Assembly: GCA_014650475.1 (NCBI GenBank)
Contig: BMVA01000005.1
Coordinates: 1-64,000 of the forward strand
Length of the DNA: 64,000 nucleotides
Reading direction: 5' to 3'
From: Streptomyces albogriseolus
Lineage (GTDB): Bacteria; Actinomycetota; Actinomycetes; Streptomycetales; Streptomycetaceae
Shown here in pieces: positions 51,677-60,708 of this stretch. The position numbers were made by a program, and so were the translations under genes. The notes below the pieces were generated by a model. That model made no database searches and had not been told where the DNA came from. It worked only from the letters and a program-made list of their open reading frames with translations. The number at the start of each line of letters is the position of its first letter. Position 1 is the stretch's first letter.

Positions 51677-52744
51677 ATGCGAGCCCTCGTCTACCACGGT
51701 CCCGGAAGCATCTCCTGGGACACCGTCGCGGATCCCGTGATCGAGGATCCCGGTGACGCCGTCGTGCGCGTCGAGACCACGACGGTCTGCGGCACGGACC
51801 TGCACATCCTGCGCGGGGACCTGGCCGAGGCGGCGGGGGGCACGGTCCTCGGCCATGAGGCCGTCGGCGAGGTGGTCGCGACCGGCGACGGCGTCCGGCG
51901 GCTGCGTCCGGGCAACCGTGTGGTCGTCTCGTCCGTGTCCGCCTGCGGCCGCTGCCGGCCGTGCCGCGACCGTATGTTCGGGCAGTGCCGCGGGGGCGGC
52001 GGCTGGATCCTGGGCCATCTCGTTCACGGCACCCAGGCGGAGTACGTGCGGGTGCCGTTCGCCGATCACTCGACGCACCGCCTGTCCTTCTCCCCGTCGT
52101 CCGACGAGGCGGTCCTGCTCGCGGAGGTCCTTCCCACCGCCTACGAGGTGGGCGTGCGGAACGGCGAGGTGGGCCCCGGGGACACGGTGGTCGTGGTGGG
52201 CGCCGGGCCGGTCGGTCTCGCCACGGTGGCTGTCGCGCGGCTCTACTCGCCCCGCCGGGTCATCGCGGTGGACCTGTCCACCGCCCGGCTGAAGGCCGCG
52301 CTCCGCATGGGCGCCGACGCGGCCGAGGTGCCGGGGCGGATGATCGGCGAGCTGTACGACGGGCCGGGCGCCGACGTGGTGGTGGAGGCGTCGGGCGAGC
52401 CGGAGGGTTTTGTGCTGTGCACCCGCGCCGTCCGCACGGGCGGCCACATCGCCGTCATCGGTACGCCGGGCCGGTCCACCACGCTGCATCTGGAGTCGCT
52501 GTGGCGTAAGAACGTGACGATCAGCACCGGCCAGGTCGACACCTCGTCGACGCCCTGGCTGATGGAGCTGCTGAGGTTCGGACGCCTGCGGGTGTCCCCG
52601 CTGATCACCCATTCCCTGGGGCTCGAGCGGGCGGTGGAGGCCTACGAGGTGTTCTCGCACGGCACGGCGTCCGGCGCCCTCAAGGTCGCCCTGCATCACT
52701 GGCGCGACGACGGGGGTTCCGGCAGCGTGGAACAGCGGGGGTGA
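51677..52744 (+). CDS. Zinc-dependent alcohol dehydrogenase (MDR family)
   Basis: The 355-aa enzyme has the catalytic zinc ligands CGTDLH (Cys38 region) and GHEAVGEVV, the structural zinc set CGRCRPCRDRMFGQC near residues 92-106, and the NAD(P) Rossmann VVVVGAGPVGLATVAVARLY near 172-191. ATG at 51677 has GGAG upstream. It would interconvert an alcohol and aldehyde with NAD(H), serving as a redox outlet under oxygen limitation. It follows the APH/AAA gene after 126 bases and precedes a Usp gene by about 25, so it belongs to the plus-strand stress arm. Confidence 0.9.
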   Translation: MRALVYHGPGSISWDTVADPVIEDPGDAVVRVETTTVCGTDLHILRGDLAEAAGGTVLGHEAVGEVVATGDGVRRLRPGNRVVVSSVSACGRCRPCRDRMFGQCRGGGGWILGHLVHGTQAEYVRVPFADHSTHRLSFSPSSDEAVLLAEVLPTAYEVGVRNGEVGPGDTVVVVGAGPVGLATVAVARLYSPRRVIAVDLSTARLKAALRMGADAAEVPGRMIGELYDGPGADVVVEASGEPEGFVLCTRAVRTGGHIAVIGTPGRSTTLHLESLWRKNVTISTGQVDTSSTPWLMELLRFGRLRVSPLITHSLGLERAVEAYEVFSHGTASGALKVALHHWRDDGGSGSVEQRG

Positions 52745-52768
52745 CTCCGGCTGGGTGAGGTGATGGTC

Positions 52769-53215
52769 ATGGCATCGTCCGAGGTACCGCGGATCGTCGT
52801 GGGCGTGGACGGCTCCTCGTCGTACGCCGCGCTGCGCTGGGCGGACCGGTACGCGCGGCTCGTCGGCGGTGCGGTCGAGGCCGTCTGTGTCTGGGACACG
52901 CCGTCCTCGCGAGGGTGGGGCGGACCGGCGATCGAGCCCCTGTTCGACGCGGAGCAGGCGCGGGACCGCTTCGCCCGGGAGCTGGACACGGTCTTCCCCG
53001 ACGGTCTTCCGGCCGGGCTCACACAGCATCTGATCGAGGGCGATCCGTCCGACGTGCTGATCCGTGCCTCCGAGGGGGCCGAGGTGCTCGTCGTAGGCCG
53101 CCGCGGGCGCGGTGGTTTCGCCCGGGCGGTGCTGGGCTCGGTCAGCCAGCGGTGCGCCCAGCACGCGGCCTGCCCCGTGGTCGTGGTGCGCCGGGAGGAC
53201 GATCCGACCCGCTGA
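52769..53215 (+). CDS. Universal stress protein, single UspA domain
   Basis: The 148-aa protein has VVGVDGSSSYAALRWADRYA at the N-terminus and the ATP-binding loop VVGRRGRGGFARAVLGSVSQ near 112-131, so it is the nucleotide-binding Usp type. ATG at 52769 is best placed after GAGGTG; ATG 52763 and GTG 52760 are in frame. It follows the alcohol dehydrogenase closely and is likely cotranscribed. Confidence 0.9.
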   Translation: MASSEVPRIVVGVDGSSSYAALRWADRYARLVGGAVEAVCVWDTPSSRGWGGPAIEPLFDAEQARDRFARELDTVFPDGLPAGLTQHLIEGDPSDVLIRASEGAEVLVVGRRGRGGFARAVLGSVSQRCAQHAACPVVVVRREDDPTR

Positions 53216-53359
53216 CCCCCTGACCCGGCGGGGCCGCCCGTCCCCGGCCGTGCCCCGGCCGGCCCCTGCGACCCCCGGCCGTTTCACCGATGCTGAGAGC
53301 TGGAGTACGACGACCGCGCACCACGTGATCGTCACCGGCTTCCGAAGGGACCGGTCACC

Positions 53360-54049
53360 ATGAGCACACACGTCACCTCCTCGGCCGTACCACCGCCCGG
53401 CCCTGCGGGTCCCCAGGGGTATCCGGCCCGGTTGACGGCCCGGCTCGACGCGCCGCTGTCGCGCTGGCTGTGGCTGGTCAAGTGGCTGCTCGCGCTCCCC
53501 CATCACGTCGTCCTGTTCTTCCTGTGGGCGGCGGTCGCGGGGGTGAGCGTGGTGGCGTTCTTCGCGATCCTGTTCACCGGCCGGTACCCGCGGCCGTTGT
53601 TCGACTTCACCTCCGGTGTGCTGCGCTGGAGCTGGCGTGTGGCGTACTACGCGTACGGCGCTCTGGGCACCGACCGCTATCCGCTGTTCACCCTCGCCGA
53701 CGTCCCCGACTACCCGGCGCACTGGGACGTGACGTACCCGGAGCACCTGTCCCGCGGACTCGTCCTGGTGAAGTGGTGGCTGCTGGCCCTGCCGCACTAC
53801 CTGATCCTGGGCTTCCTCGTCGGCGGCGCCCGTCTGGCCTGGTTCTCGGGCGGCCTCATCGGCCTGCTCACGCTGTTCGCGGGCGTCGCGCTGGCCTTCA
53901 CCGGGCTCTATCCGCGCGGGCTGTACGACCTGCTGCTCGGCCTCAACCGCTGGGTGCTGCGGGTCGCCGCCTACGCGGTGCTGCTCACGGACGCGTATCC
54001 GCCGTTCCGGCTGGACCAGGGCGGGCGGGAGCCGGGGACGGCGGCGTGA
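53360..54049 (+). CDS. DUF4389 membrane protein
   Basis: The 229-aa protein consists of two similar halves, each with LxxWLLALPHH-type helix: WLWLVKWLLALPHHVVLFFL near residues 36-55 and LVLVKWWLLALPHYLILGFL near 136-155. Each half is followed by a second helix and an aromatic-rich loop with YPRPLFDF or YPRGLYDL. About four membrane helices result. DUF4389 function is unknown; members recur in actinobacterial stress clusters. ATG at 53360 has GAAGGGA upstream, and it precedes ppdK by 56 bases. Confidence 0.87.
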   Translation: MSTHVTSSAVPPPGPAGPQGYPARLTARLDAPLSRWLWLVKWLLALPHHVVLFFLWAAVAGVSVVAFFAILFTGRYPRPLFDFTSGVLRWSWRVAYYAYGALGTDRYPLFTLADVPDYPAHWDVTYPEHLSRGLVLVKWWLLALPHYLILGFLVGGARLAWFSGGLIGLLTLFAGVALAFTGLYPRGLYDLLLGLNRWVLRVAAYAVLLTDAYPPFRLDQGGREPGTAA

Positions 54050-54105
54050 GCCGCTCGCGAAGGCGCACGGGGGTGTCACGTGGACTCACGAGAAGGAGCA
54101 CCGAC

Positions 54106-56772
54106 ATGGTCCGTTACGTGTACGCGTTCGGCGAGGGCGGCCGGGACCAGGCCGACCTGCTGGGCGGCAAGGGAGCCAACCTGGCCGAGATGACCCGGCT
54201 GGGGCTGCCGGTGCCGCCCGGTTTCATCGTCACCACCGAGGCCTGCCGCGCGTTCCTGGCCACCGGCGGTGAACCGCCCGGCCTGTCGCGTGACGTCTCG
54301 GACCATCTGGCCACGCTGGAACGGGCCGCGGGGCGGCAACTGGGGCAGCGCGACGACCCGCTGCTGGTGTCGGTGCGCTCGGGTGCCCGCCATTCCATGC
54401 CCGGCATGATGGAGACGATCCTCGACGTCGGTCTCAACGACGACTCGGTGCTGGGCCTGGCGAAGTCCGCCGGTGACGAGCGGTTCGCCTGGGACTCCTA
54501 CCGCCGCCTCGTCCAGATGTTCGGCTGCACGGTGATGGGCGTCGACGGCGCCCTGTTCGAGCAGGCGCTGGACGCTCTGAAACGGGACGTGGGCGCGGCG
54601 GACGACCTGGGGCTGAACGCGGCCGACCTGGCCGGCCTGGTGGAGACGTACAAGGAGCTGATCCGCCGGGAGACCGGCGAGTCCTTCCCGCAGTCCCCTG
54701 CCGAGCAGCTGCAACGGGCGGTCCTGGCGGTGTTCCAGTCGTGGAACGGAGAACGCGCCCGCCTGTACCGCCGGCGCGAGCACATCCCGGACGATCTAGG
54801 TACGGCCGTCACCGTGCAGACCATGGTCTTCGGGAACCTGGGCCCGGACTCCGGCAGCGGCGTCGCCTTCACCCGCGACCCGGCCACCGGCCGGTCCGGC
54901 GTGTACGGCGACTACCTCGCCAACGCGCAGGGCGAGGACGTCGTCTCGGGCATCCGCAACACGGTGCCGCTGGACGAGCTCGCCCGCATCGCCCCGGAGG
55001 CGTACGAGCAGCTGCGCCGGCACATGGCGACGCTGGAGGCGCACTACCGCGACCTGTGCGACATCGAGTTCACCGTCGAACGCGGCCGGCTGTGGATGCT
55101 GCAGACCCGCGTGGGCAAGCGCACCGCCGAGGCCGCCTTCACCATCGCCTCCGCCCTGACCGACGAGGGGCTCGTCACCGCGGGCGAGGCGCTGGACCGG
55201 GTCCACGGGGACCAGCTGGCGCGGCTGATGTTCCCCCGGTTCGACGCGTCCGCCGTCGGGGAGCCGCTCGCGCACGGTGTGCCCGCCTCCCCCGGGGCCG
55301 CTGTCGGGGCGGCGGTGTTCGACTCCGCGGAGGCGGTCCGGCGCGCCTCGGCCGGGGAGAAGGTCGTCCTGGTGCGGGAGGAGACCACCCCCGACGACCT
55401 GCCCGGCATGGTCGCGGCGCAGGCCATCCTCACCAGCCGCGGCGGCAAGACCAGCCACGCGGCCGTGGTCGCGCGCGGCATGGGCACGGTGTGCGTGTGC
55501 GGGGCCGAGGAGCTCACCGTGGACGTCCGCCGGCGGCGCTTCACGGTCGGCGGCACCACCGTGGAGGAGGGCACGGTCGTCTCCGTGGACGGCTCGGCGG
55601 GGGCCGTGTACCCGGGTGCGGTGCCGCTGGTCGACTCGGCCGTCGTGCGGTACTTCGAGACGGGTGAGCGCCCGGACGCGCTGGTCGACGCCGTGGCACG
55701 CGCCATGGAGCACGCCGACGGAGTGCGCCGGCTGGGCGTCCGGGCGAACGCCGACACCCCCGAGGACGCGGCCCGCGCGCGTCGCTTCGGGGCGGAGGGC
55801 ATCGGTCTGTGCCGTACGGAGCACATGTTCCTCGGCGACCGGAGGCGACTGGTCGAGGCGATGATCCTGGCGGGCGGCGACGCGGAACGCGACCGGGCGC
55901 TTGAGGCGCTTCTGCCGCTCCAGCGGCGGGACTTCGGCGGCATCCTGGAGGCGATGGACGGTCTGCCCGTCACCATCCGTCTGCTCGACCCGCCGCTGCA
56001 CGAATTCCTGCCCGACCGCACGGAGCTGGCCGTGCGCGTCGCCAGGGCCGAGGCGCGGGGCGGTCCGCCCGACGAGCACGACATGCGGCTGCTCGACGCC
56101 GTCAACCGGATGCACGAGGAGAACCCGATGCTGGGGCTGCGGGGCGTCCGCCTCGGGCTGGTGGCTCCCGGGCTGGTCGCCATGCAGGTACGGGCGATCG
56201 CCGAGGCGGTCGTGGAGCGCAGGCGGGCGGGCGGGGACCCGCGGGCGGAGATCATGGTGCCGCTCATCGACACCGTGGAGGAACTGCGTCTGGTGCGTGA
56301 GGAGGTCGACCGGGTGCTGGCCGACGTCTCCGCGGAGTCCGGGATGCCGGTCGACTGCCCGGTCGGCACGATGATCGAGCTGCCGAGGGCGGCGCTCACC
56401 GCCGGACTCATCGCGGAGGAGGCCGAGTTCTTCTCCTTCGGCACCAACGACCTCACCCAGACCACATGGGGTTTCTCCCGCGACGACGTCGAGGCGGCCT
56501 TCTTCTCCGCCTACCTCGACAAGGGCGTCTTCACGGTGTCCCCCTTCGAGACGATCGACCGCAAGGGGGTGGGACGCCTTATGGAGATCGCGGTCGCCGA
56601 GGGGCGCGCCGCACGGCCCGGTCTGCAGATGGGCGTGTGCGGCGAGCACGGCGGGGACCCGGAGTCGGTGCACTTCTTCCATGCCGTGGGCCTGGACTAC
56701 GTGTCCTGCTCGCCCTACCGCGTACCGGTCGCGCGGCTGGAGGCGGGGCGGGCGGCGCTGGAGGGCGGGTGA
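54106..56772 (+). CDS. ppdK: Pyruvate, phosphate dikinase
   Basis: The 888-aa enzyme is full length. The N-terminal ATP-grasp domain has LLGGKGANLAEMTRLGLPVP (residues 18-37) and LVSVRSGARHSMPGMMETIL. The phosphohistidine domain carries the catalytic His451 in SRGGKTSHAAVVARGMG, with Thr449 at the known regulatory position. The C-terminal PEP/pyruvate barrel has EGIGLCRTEHMF, FFSFGTNDLTQTTWGFSRDD and QMGVCGEHGGDPESVHFFHA with the catalytic Cys. It interconverts pyruvate + ATP + Pi and PEP + AMP + PPi. ATG at 54106 follows AGAAGGAG. In a dormancy cluster it could let PPi drive ATP formation. Confidence 0.95.
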   Translation: MVRYVYAFGEGGRDQADLLGGKGANLAEMTRLGLPVPPGFIVTTEACRAFLATGGEPPGLSRDVSDHLATLERAAGRQLGQRDDPLLVSVRSGARHSMPGMMETILDVGLNDDSVLGLAKSAGDERFAWDSYRRLVQMFGCTVMGVDGALFEQALDALKRDVGAADDLGLNAADLAGLVETYKELIRRETGESFPQSPAEQLQRAVLAVFQSWNGERARLYRRREHIPDDLGTAVTVQTMVFGNLGPDSGSGVAFTRDPATGRSGVYGDYLANAQGEDVVSGIRNTVPLDELARIAPEAYEQLRRHMATLEAHYRDLCDIEFTVERGRLWMLQTRVGKRTAEAAFTIASALTDEGLVTAGEALDRVHGDQLARLMFPRFDASAVGEPLAHGVPASPGAAVGAAVFDSAEAVRRASAGEKVVLVREETTPDDLPGMVAAQAILTSRGGKTSHAAVVARGMGTVCVCGAEELTVDVRRRRFTVGGTTVEEGTVVSVDGSAGAVYPGAVPLVDSAVVRYFETGERPDALVDAVARAMEHADGVRRLGVRANADTPEDAARARRFGAEGIGLCRTEHMFLGDRRRLVEAMILAGGDAERDRALEALLPLQRRDFGGILEAMDGLPVTIRLLDPPLHEFLPDRTELAVRVARAEARGGPPDEHDMRLLDAVNRMHEENPMLGLRGVRLGLVAPGLVAMQVRAIAEAVVERRRAGGDPRAEIMVPLIDTVEELRLVREEVDRVLADVSAESGMPVDCPVGTMIELPRAALTAGLIAEEAEFFSFGTNDLTQTTWGFSRDDVEAAFFSAYLDKGVFTVSPFETIDRKGVGRLMEIAVAEGRAARPGLQMGVCGEHGGDPESVHFFHAVGLDYVSCSPYRVPVARLEAGRAALEGG

Positions 56773-56983
56773 CGGGCGCCCAGGGGATTGCCCGCGGGGA
56801 CGGCCGGTGGTGCCGGATGCCCTGGGGAGCGTGCCCCATCGGGCAGTTCACTCTGTCCTCGCGGCTGATGCCCCGTCGATCACGGAACGCGTAGCGTCCG
56901 GGGGAGCCGGCGTTTCTCGCCGTGACTGAGGACAGGGAAGGCACGGCGGACCGCTCACGGCGGGGACCGCCGGGATTGAGAGC

Positions 56984-58111
56984 ATGCAGAACGTGCCCGA
57001 GGGGGGCGGCGCGGCACAGCCCGCATCGCGGACTTCCACCACTGCCACCACTGCCACCGCCGCACCGCGCCGCCGTCGCGGCCCTGGCGCCTGCCTGCTG
57101 ATCGTGCTGCCGGGCGTGGTGACGCTCGGCGCGGTCTTCGCGTTCGTCTCGTTGGTCGGCGGTGAGACGGCCGTGCCGCAGGATCGGACGCCGGGCCAGG
57201 CGGAGTCCGCCGTCAGCAACGTGGACGGTTCCTACGTTCCCTGGCTGCGCAAGGCGACCGCCGACTGCGCCGTGGGGGTCACCCCCGCGCTCCTCGCCGC
57301 TCACATCGACCAGCTGTCCGGGTGGCAGGGCGACAGCGCGAGCCTGTCCGAGCTGGGCATCGCTCGTTTCTCGCAGGCCGGTTGGAAGCAGTGGGGCCGG
57401 GACGACGACGGCAACGGCACGTCCTCGCCGCTCGACAAGGTGGACGCGATCATGGCGTTGGGGCGGCAGGACTGCTCCCTGTCGAAGCGGATGACCGCGC
57501 TGCGCACCAAGGGCACCGTGAACGGAGATCTCGCCGACCTCACGCTCGCCGCGTACGCGGTCGGGGCGGACGAGGTGACGAAGGCCGGCAAGGTCCCGTC
57601 CTCGGCGCGCCTGTTCGTGTCCGAGGTGAAGGAGCGGCTGCCGCAGTACAGCGCGTTGGTCCGGCGCAACCCTGAGCAGGGAGGCGGCGTTCAGACCGTC
57701 GGCGCGCGGCTGCAGCCGCCCGTCGTCACCCTCTCCGTCACGTCGCCGTTCGGCTCGCGCAGGCACCCGCTGACGGGAGTGACGAAGCTGCACACGGGCG
57801 TCGACTTCGACGCGCCGCAGGGGGCTCAGGTGTCGGCGGCCTGGGGCGGGGTGGTGGAGTTCGCGGGCATGACGCCGGCGTACGGATACCGGGTGGTGAT
57901 CGACCACGGCGCGGTCGACGGGAAGCGGCTGCAGACCACCTACAGTCACCTGTCGGCGCTTCAGGTGAGCACCGGTCAGGGCTTGTCGAACGGCCAGGCG
58001 GTGGGGCTGGTCGGCTCGACGGGGCTGTCCACGGGGCCGCACCTCCACTTCGAGGTGCTCCTCGACGGGCAGTACACGGACCCGGTGGCCTGGCTCGCCA
58101 ACGGCGGCTGA
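56984..58111 (+). CDS. M23 endopeptidase with lytic-transglycosylase-like N-domain
   Basis: The 375-aa protein has one N-terminal membrane anchor (residues 37-60, LLIVLPGVVTLGAVFAFVSL), an SLT-like helical domain (ALLAAHIDQLSGWQGDSASL, FSQAGWKQWGRDDDGNGTSS) near 95-230, and a C-terminal M23 domain with SPFGSRRHPLTGVTKLHTGV then DFD, TTYSHLSALQVSTGQGL and GPHLHFEVL supplying the zinc and catalytic His/Asp. It would cut peptidoglycan cross-links outside the membrane. ATG at 56984 is preceded by GAG. It stands as a single gene after ppdK, separated by 210 bases in which I see no feature. Confidence 0.88.
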   Translation: MQNVPEGGGAAQPASRTSTTATTATAAPRRRRGPGACLLIVLPGVVTLGAVFAFVSLVGGETAVPQDRTPGQAESAVSNVDGSYVPWLRKATADCAVGVTPALLAAHIDQLSGWQGDSASLSELGIARFSQAGWKQWGRDDDGNGTSSPLDKVDAIMALGRQDCSLSKRMTALRTKGTVNGDLADLTLAAYAVGADEVTKAGKVPSSARLFVSEVKERLPQYSALVRRNPEQGGGVQTVGARLQPPVVTLSVTSPFGSRRHPLTGVTKLHTGVDFDAPQGAQVSAAWGGVVEFAGMTPAYGYRVVIDHGAVDGKRLQTTYSHLSALQVSTGQGLSNGQAVGLVGSTGLSTGPHLHFEVLLDGQYTDPVAWLANGG

Positions 58112-58121
58112 GGGCGAACGG

Positions 58122-58505
58122 TCAGGCGTCCCGGTCGACTTCGGGGTGGGTGAACCGCACGGGCTTGTCCAGCGAGCGGGCGTAGGCGATTTCGGCGCGG
58201 GTGCTGTCCCCGATGTAGTCGCCGACCACGAGCACCTCGTCGGCGAGCCGGATCTTCGCCCGGTGCAGAGCGTCGAGTCGCGCCTTCAGCGCCTCGGCCT
58301 CGCCAGGGCCGGCCCAGAGCGCGTGCGGCGTCTTCAGGTCGCATCCCGGCTTGACGACGATCTTCCCGTCCTTGGTCTCCCGTACATCGGCCTCGGCCAT
58401 CTCGGTCATGAAGCGGGTGGAGCCGCAGATCGCGACGACGGGCGGGAGGCGCAGCCAGTCCTTGGCGGCGGCGAGGTGTTCCTCGGGGGTGAGCGGTTGC
58501 GACAC
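58122..58505 (-). CDS. Nucleoside 2-deoxyribosyltransferase-like protein
   Basis: The 127-aa protein contains VVAICGSTRFMTEMAEADVR near residues 22-41 and ADEVLVVGDYIGDSTRAEIA near 88-107, the GSTRF and DSTRAE motifs of the Rossmann-like MazG/deoxyribosyltransferase superfamily. The conserved Glu in RAEIAYAR matches the family nucleophile position. Activity on nucleosides or ADP-ribose derivatives is possible, but the family member is uncharacterised. ATG at 58505 has GGAGAAG upstream. It is convergent with the M23 gene, ten bases apart. Confidence 0.72.
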   Translation of the reverse strand: MSQPLTPEEHLAAAKDWLRLPPVVAICGSTRFMTEMAEADVRETKDGKIVVKPGCDLKTPHALWAGPGEAEALKARLDALHRAKIRLADEVLVVGDYIGDSTRAEIAYARSLDKPVRFTHPEVDRDA

Positions 58506-58682
58506 GGCTTCTCCTGGTGGTGTGGTTCAGGGGGCCTTCAGCCGGCCCCTGAACATGATGCGCGTGCGGGGGGGGAACCGCGCTGGGGGTGCGGACGGGT
58601 CGAAGGTGTCGCCGCGGCCGCCGGGCTGCGGTGTGCGGGCGCCGGGGTCGGCACTAGGGTGGGCCGCGACGCGATGGGGGGC

Positions 58683-58886
58683 ATGATGGCCAAGGTCAGC
58701 ATCAGTCTGGACGCCGAACTCGTGGTGGAGGTCATGGTCCTGGCGGGGATCGGCTCGCCGCAGGACGCGGTCGAGGCGATCGTGCGGGACTACGTCGCCC
58801 GCGGGCACCGTACGGAGGCGCGTACCGGGCTCAAGGAGCAGGGGTTGCGCGAGGTCGACGTCAAGCCGCGGGAGCCGGAGGGCTGA
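58683..58886 (+). CDS. VapB/DUF2191-like small protein
   Basis: The 67-aa protein starts MAKVSISLDAELVVEVMVLA and continues GSPQDAVEAIVRDYVARGHR, a ribbon-helix-helix-like pattern resembling VapB-type antitoxins (VxIDxxLxxxA...GxxTxxEAVxxAL). A run of five G residues precedes the ATG at 58683; ATG at 58686 is also possible. No VapC-like PIN toxin lies beside it. It may be an orphan antitoxin or a small DNA-binding protein. Confidence 0.65.
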   Translation: MMAKVSISLDAELVVEVMVLAGIGSPQDAVEAIVRDYVARGHRTEARTGLKEQGLREVDVKPREPEG

Positions 58887-58994
58887 GTCGCGCCCCGCCG
58901 CGCGACGGCGGCCCGCCGTATCGCGCATCCCCGCCCCCGCAGCGGGCACCCGGGCCGGGAACTCACTGGTCAGGGGCTGGAAGGGGCGTACGCG

Positions 58995-60662
58995 ATGGAT
59001 GAGCAGGAGCGGGGCGCCGAGCTGCGTCGCGTTGCCCGCGAGCGGTTCGGGTGGAGTGATCTGGGCGCGGAGCAGGCCGAGGCGATGCAGGGGCTGCTGG
59101 ACGGCCGTGACGTGCTGGTCGTGATGCCCACCGGCTCCGGCAAGTCGGCGATCTACCAGGTGCCGACCGTGCTGCTCGGCGGCCCCGCCGTCGTCGTGTC
59201 GCCGCTGATCGCCCTGCAGCGTGACCAGGTCACGGGGCTGCGGGACAGCGCGGCCCCGGACGCCGTGGCCGTGAACTCCGCGCAGTCGCAGTCGGTGACC
59301 GACGAGGGCTGGCAGGCTGTCGAGGACGGTGACGCCGAGTACCTGTTCCTCTCCCCCGAGCAGCTGGCCAGGAAGGACGTCCTGGAGCGGCTGCGTGACC
59401 TGCGGCCGTCGCTGTTCGTCGTCGACGAGGCCCACTGTGTGTCCGCCTGGGGACACGACTTCCGTCCGGACTACCTCACCCTCGGTGAGGCCGCCGAGCG
59501 GCTGGGCCGCCCGCCCGTTCTCGCGCTGACCGCGACAGCGGCGGCTCCCGTCCGGGAGGACATCGTCGAGCACCTGCACATGCGCGACCCTCGGCTCGTG
59601 ACGGCCGGCACGGACCGGCCCGCCATCCGGCTGACGGTGCACACGTACACCGACGATCCCTCCAAGCGCGAAGCCGTCTCCCGCTGGACGGCGGCGGCGC
59701 CCGCCCCGGGCATCCTGTACACCGCCACCCGCAAGGACGCCGAGGCGTATGCCGAGCGTCTGCGCCAGGACGGAGTCGACGCCGAGGCGTATCACGCGGG
59801 CCTGAAGGCCGCCGAGCGCCGGCGGATCCAGGACGGGTTCATGGACGGCGCTCCCGCCGTGGTCGTCGCCACCTCGGCGTTCGGGATGGGCATCGACAAG
59901 CCCGACGTACGGTTCGTCGCCCACGCGTCCGTGCCCGAGTCGCTCGACTCCTACTACCAGGAGGTCGGGCGGGCCGGCCGGGACGGGGAGGCCGCCGACG
60001 CCGTGCTGTTCTACCGGCCCGAGGATCTGGGGCTGCAGAAGTTCCTCACGTCCAGGTCGCTGGACGCCGAGGCGCTGCGACGGATCATGAGCACGCTGCT
60101 CGAGCGGGACGCGCCGCAGAGCCGCAGTCGTACGGCGGAGCTGTGCGGGCTGTCGCGCCGGAAGGCCGGCGATCTGCTGAACCTGCTGGAAGAGGCCGGC
60201 GCCGTGGTCGTCGAGGGGAGGCGCCGTGCCGTTCGGGCCGTGTCCGGGCGGTCGGCGGAGGAAGCCGCGGAGGCGGCGGAGGAGGTGTTCGAGCGGCGGC
60301 GCCGTATCGACCGCTCGCGCATCGAGATGATGCGCGGCTACGCGGAGACGCCGAGCTGTCGCCGTCAGTACCTGCTCGGCTACTTCGGTGAGCAGCTCGA
60401 CGTTCCGTGCGGGCATTGTGACGTGTGCGAGCGACTGGACAACGAGCCCGGTGCGTCGGACGCCGGACGTCCGGACGCCGCTCCCCCGCCCGGGGACGCC
60501 GGTCCGTACGAGCCGAACGAGCGTGTGCGGCACGCCGATTGGGGTGCGGGCACCGTGATGCGCAGGGAGGAGGACCGGGTGGTCGTGCTGTTCGAGCAGG
60601 TCGGCTACAAGACGCTGTCGCTGTCGGCCGTCGAGGAGGGTGACCTGCTGACCGGCGCATGA
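58995..60662 (+). CDS. recQ: RecQ-family ATP-dependent DNA helicase
   Basis: The 555-aa protein has the RecQ motif 0/I FGWSDLGAEQAEAMQGLLDG and MPTGSGKS (Lys50), DEAH at 144-147, ALTATAAAPV (motif III), TSAFGMGIDKPDVRFVAHAS (motif V) and YYQEVGRAGRDGE (motif VI). A RecQ zinc-binding domain follows (CRRQYLLGYFGEQL then PCGHCDVC, four Cys). The tail from about 505 is a small SH3-like beta domain (VRHADWGAGTVMRREEDRVV) instead of HRDC. It unwinds DNA 3'-5' in recombination and repair. ATG at 58995 is preceded by GGAAGG. Confidence 0.93.
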   Translation: MDEQERGAELRRVARERFGWSDLGAEQAEAMQGLLDGRDVLVVMPTGSGKSAIYQVPTVLLGGPAVVVSPLIALQRDQVTGLRDSAAPDAVAVNSAQSQSVTDEGWQAVEDGDAEYLFLSPEQLARKDVLERLRDLRPSLFVVDEAHCVSAWGHDFRPDYLTLGEAAERLGRPPVLALTATAAAPVREDIVEHLHMRDPRLVTAGTDRPAIRLTVHTYTDDPSKREAVSRWTAAAPAPGILYTATRKDAEAYAERLRQDGVDAEAYHAGLKAAERRRIQDGFMDGAPAVVVATSAFGMGIDKPDVRFVAHASVPESLDSYYQEVGRAGRDGEAADAVLFYRPEDLGLQKFLTSRSLDAEALRRIMSTLLERDAPQSRSRTAELCGLSRRKAGDLLNLLEEAGAVVVEGRRRAVRAVSGRSAEEAAEAAEEVFERRRRIDRSRIEMMRGYAETPSCRRQYLLGYFGEQLDVPCGHCDVCERLDNEPGASDAGRPDAAPPPGDAGPYEPNERVRHADWGAGTVMRREEDRVVVLFEQVGYKTLSLSAVEEGDLLTGA

Positions 60663-60676
60663 GGGTGGGGCGCCGG

Positions 60677-60697
60677 CCCGACCTGTACATGGTCGGG
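60677..60697. terminator. Hairpin between convergent recQ and small gene
   Basis: CCCGACC at 60677-60683 pairs with GGTCGGG at 60691-60697 around TGTACAT. It lies between the 3' ends of recQ (60662) and the minus-strand gene ending at 60709, the expected place for a shared terminator. The stem is only seven base pairs. Confidence 0.4.
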
Positions 60698-60708
60698 TCG
60701 CGCTCACT

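Noticed and set aside
49736-54079. A 1447-codon minus-strand open frame
   Set aside because: It is antisense to APH/AAA, ADH, Usp and DUF4389 genes; high GC at third positions removes stops on the complement.
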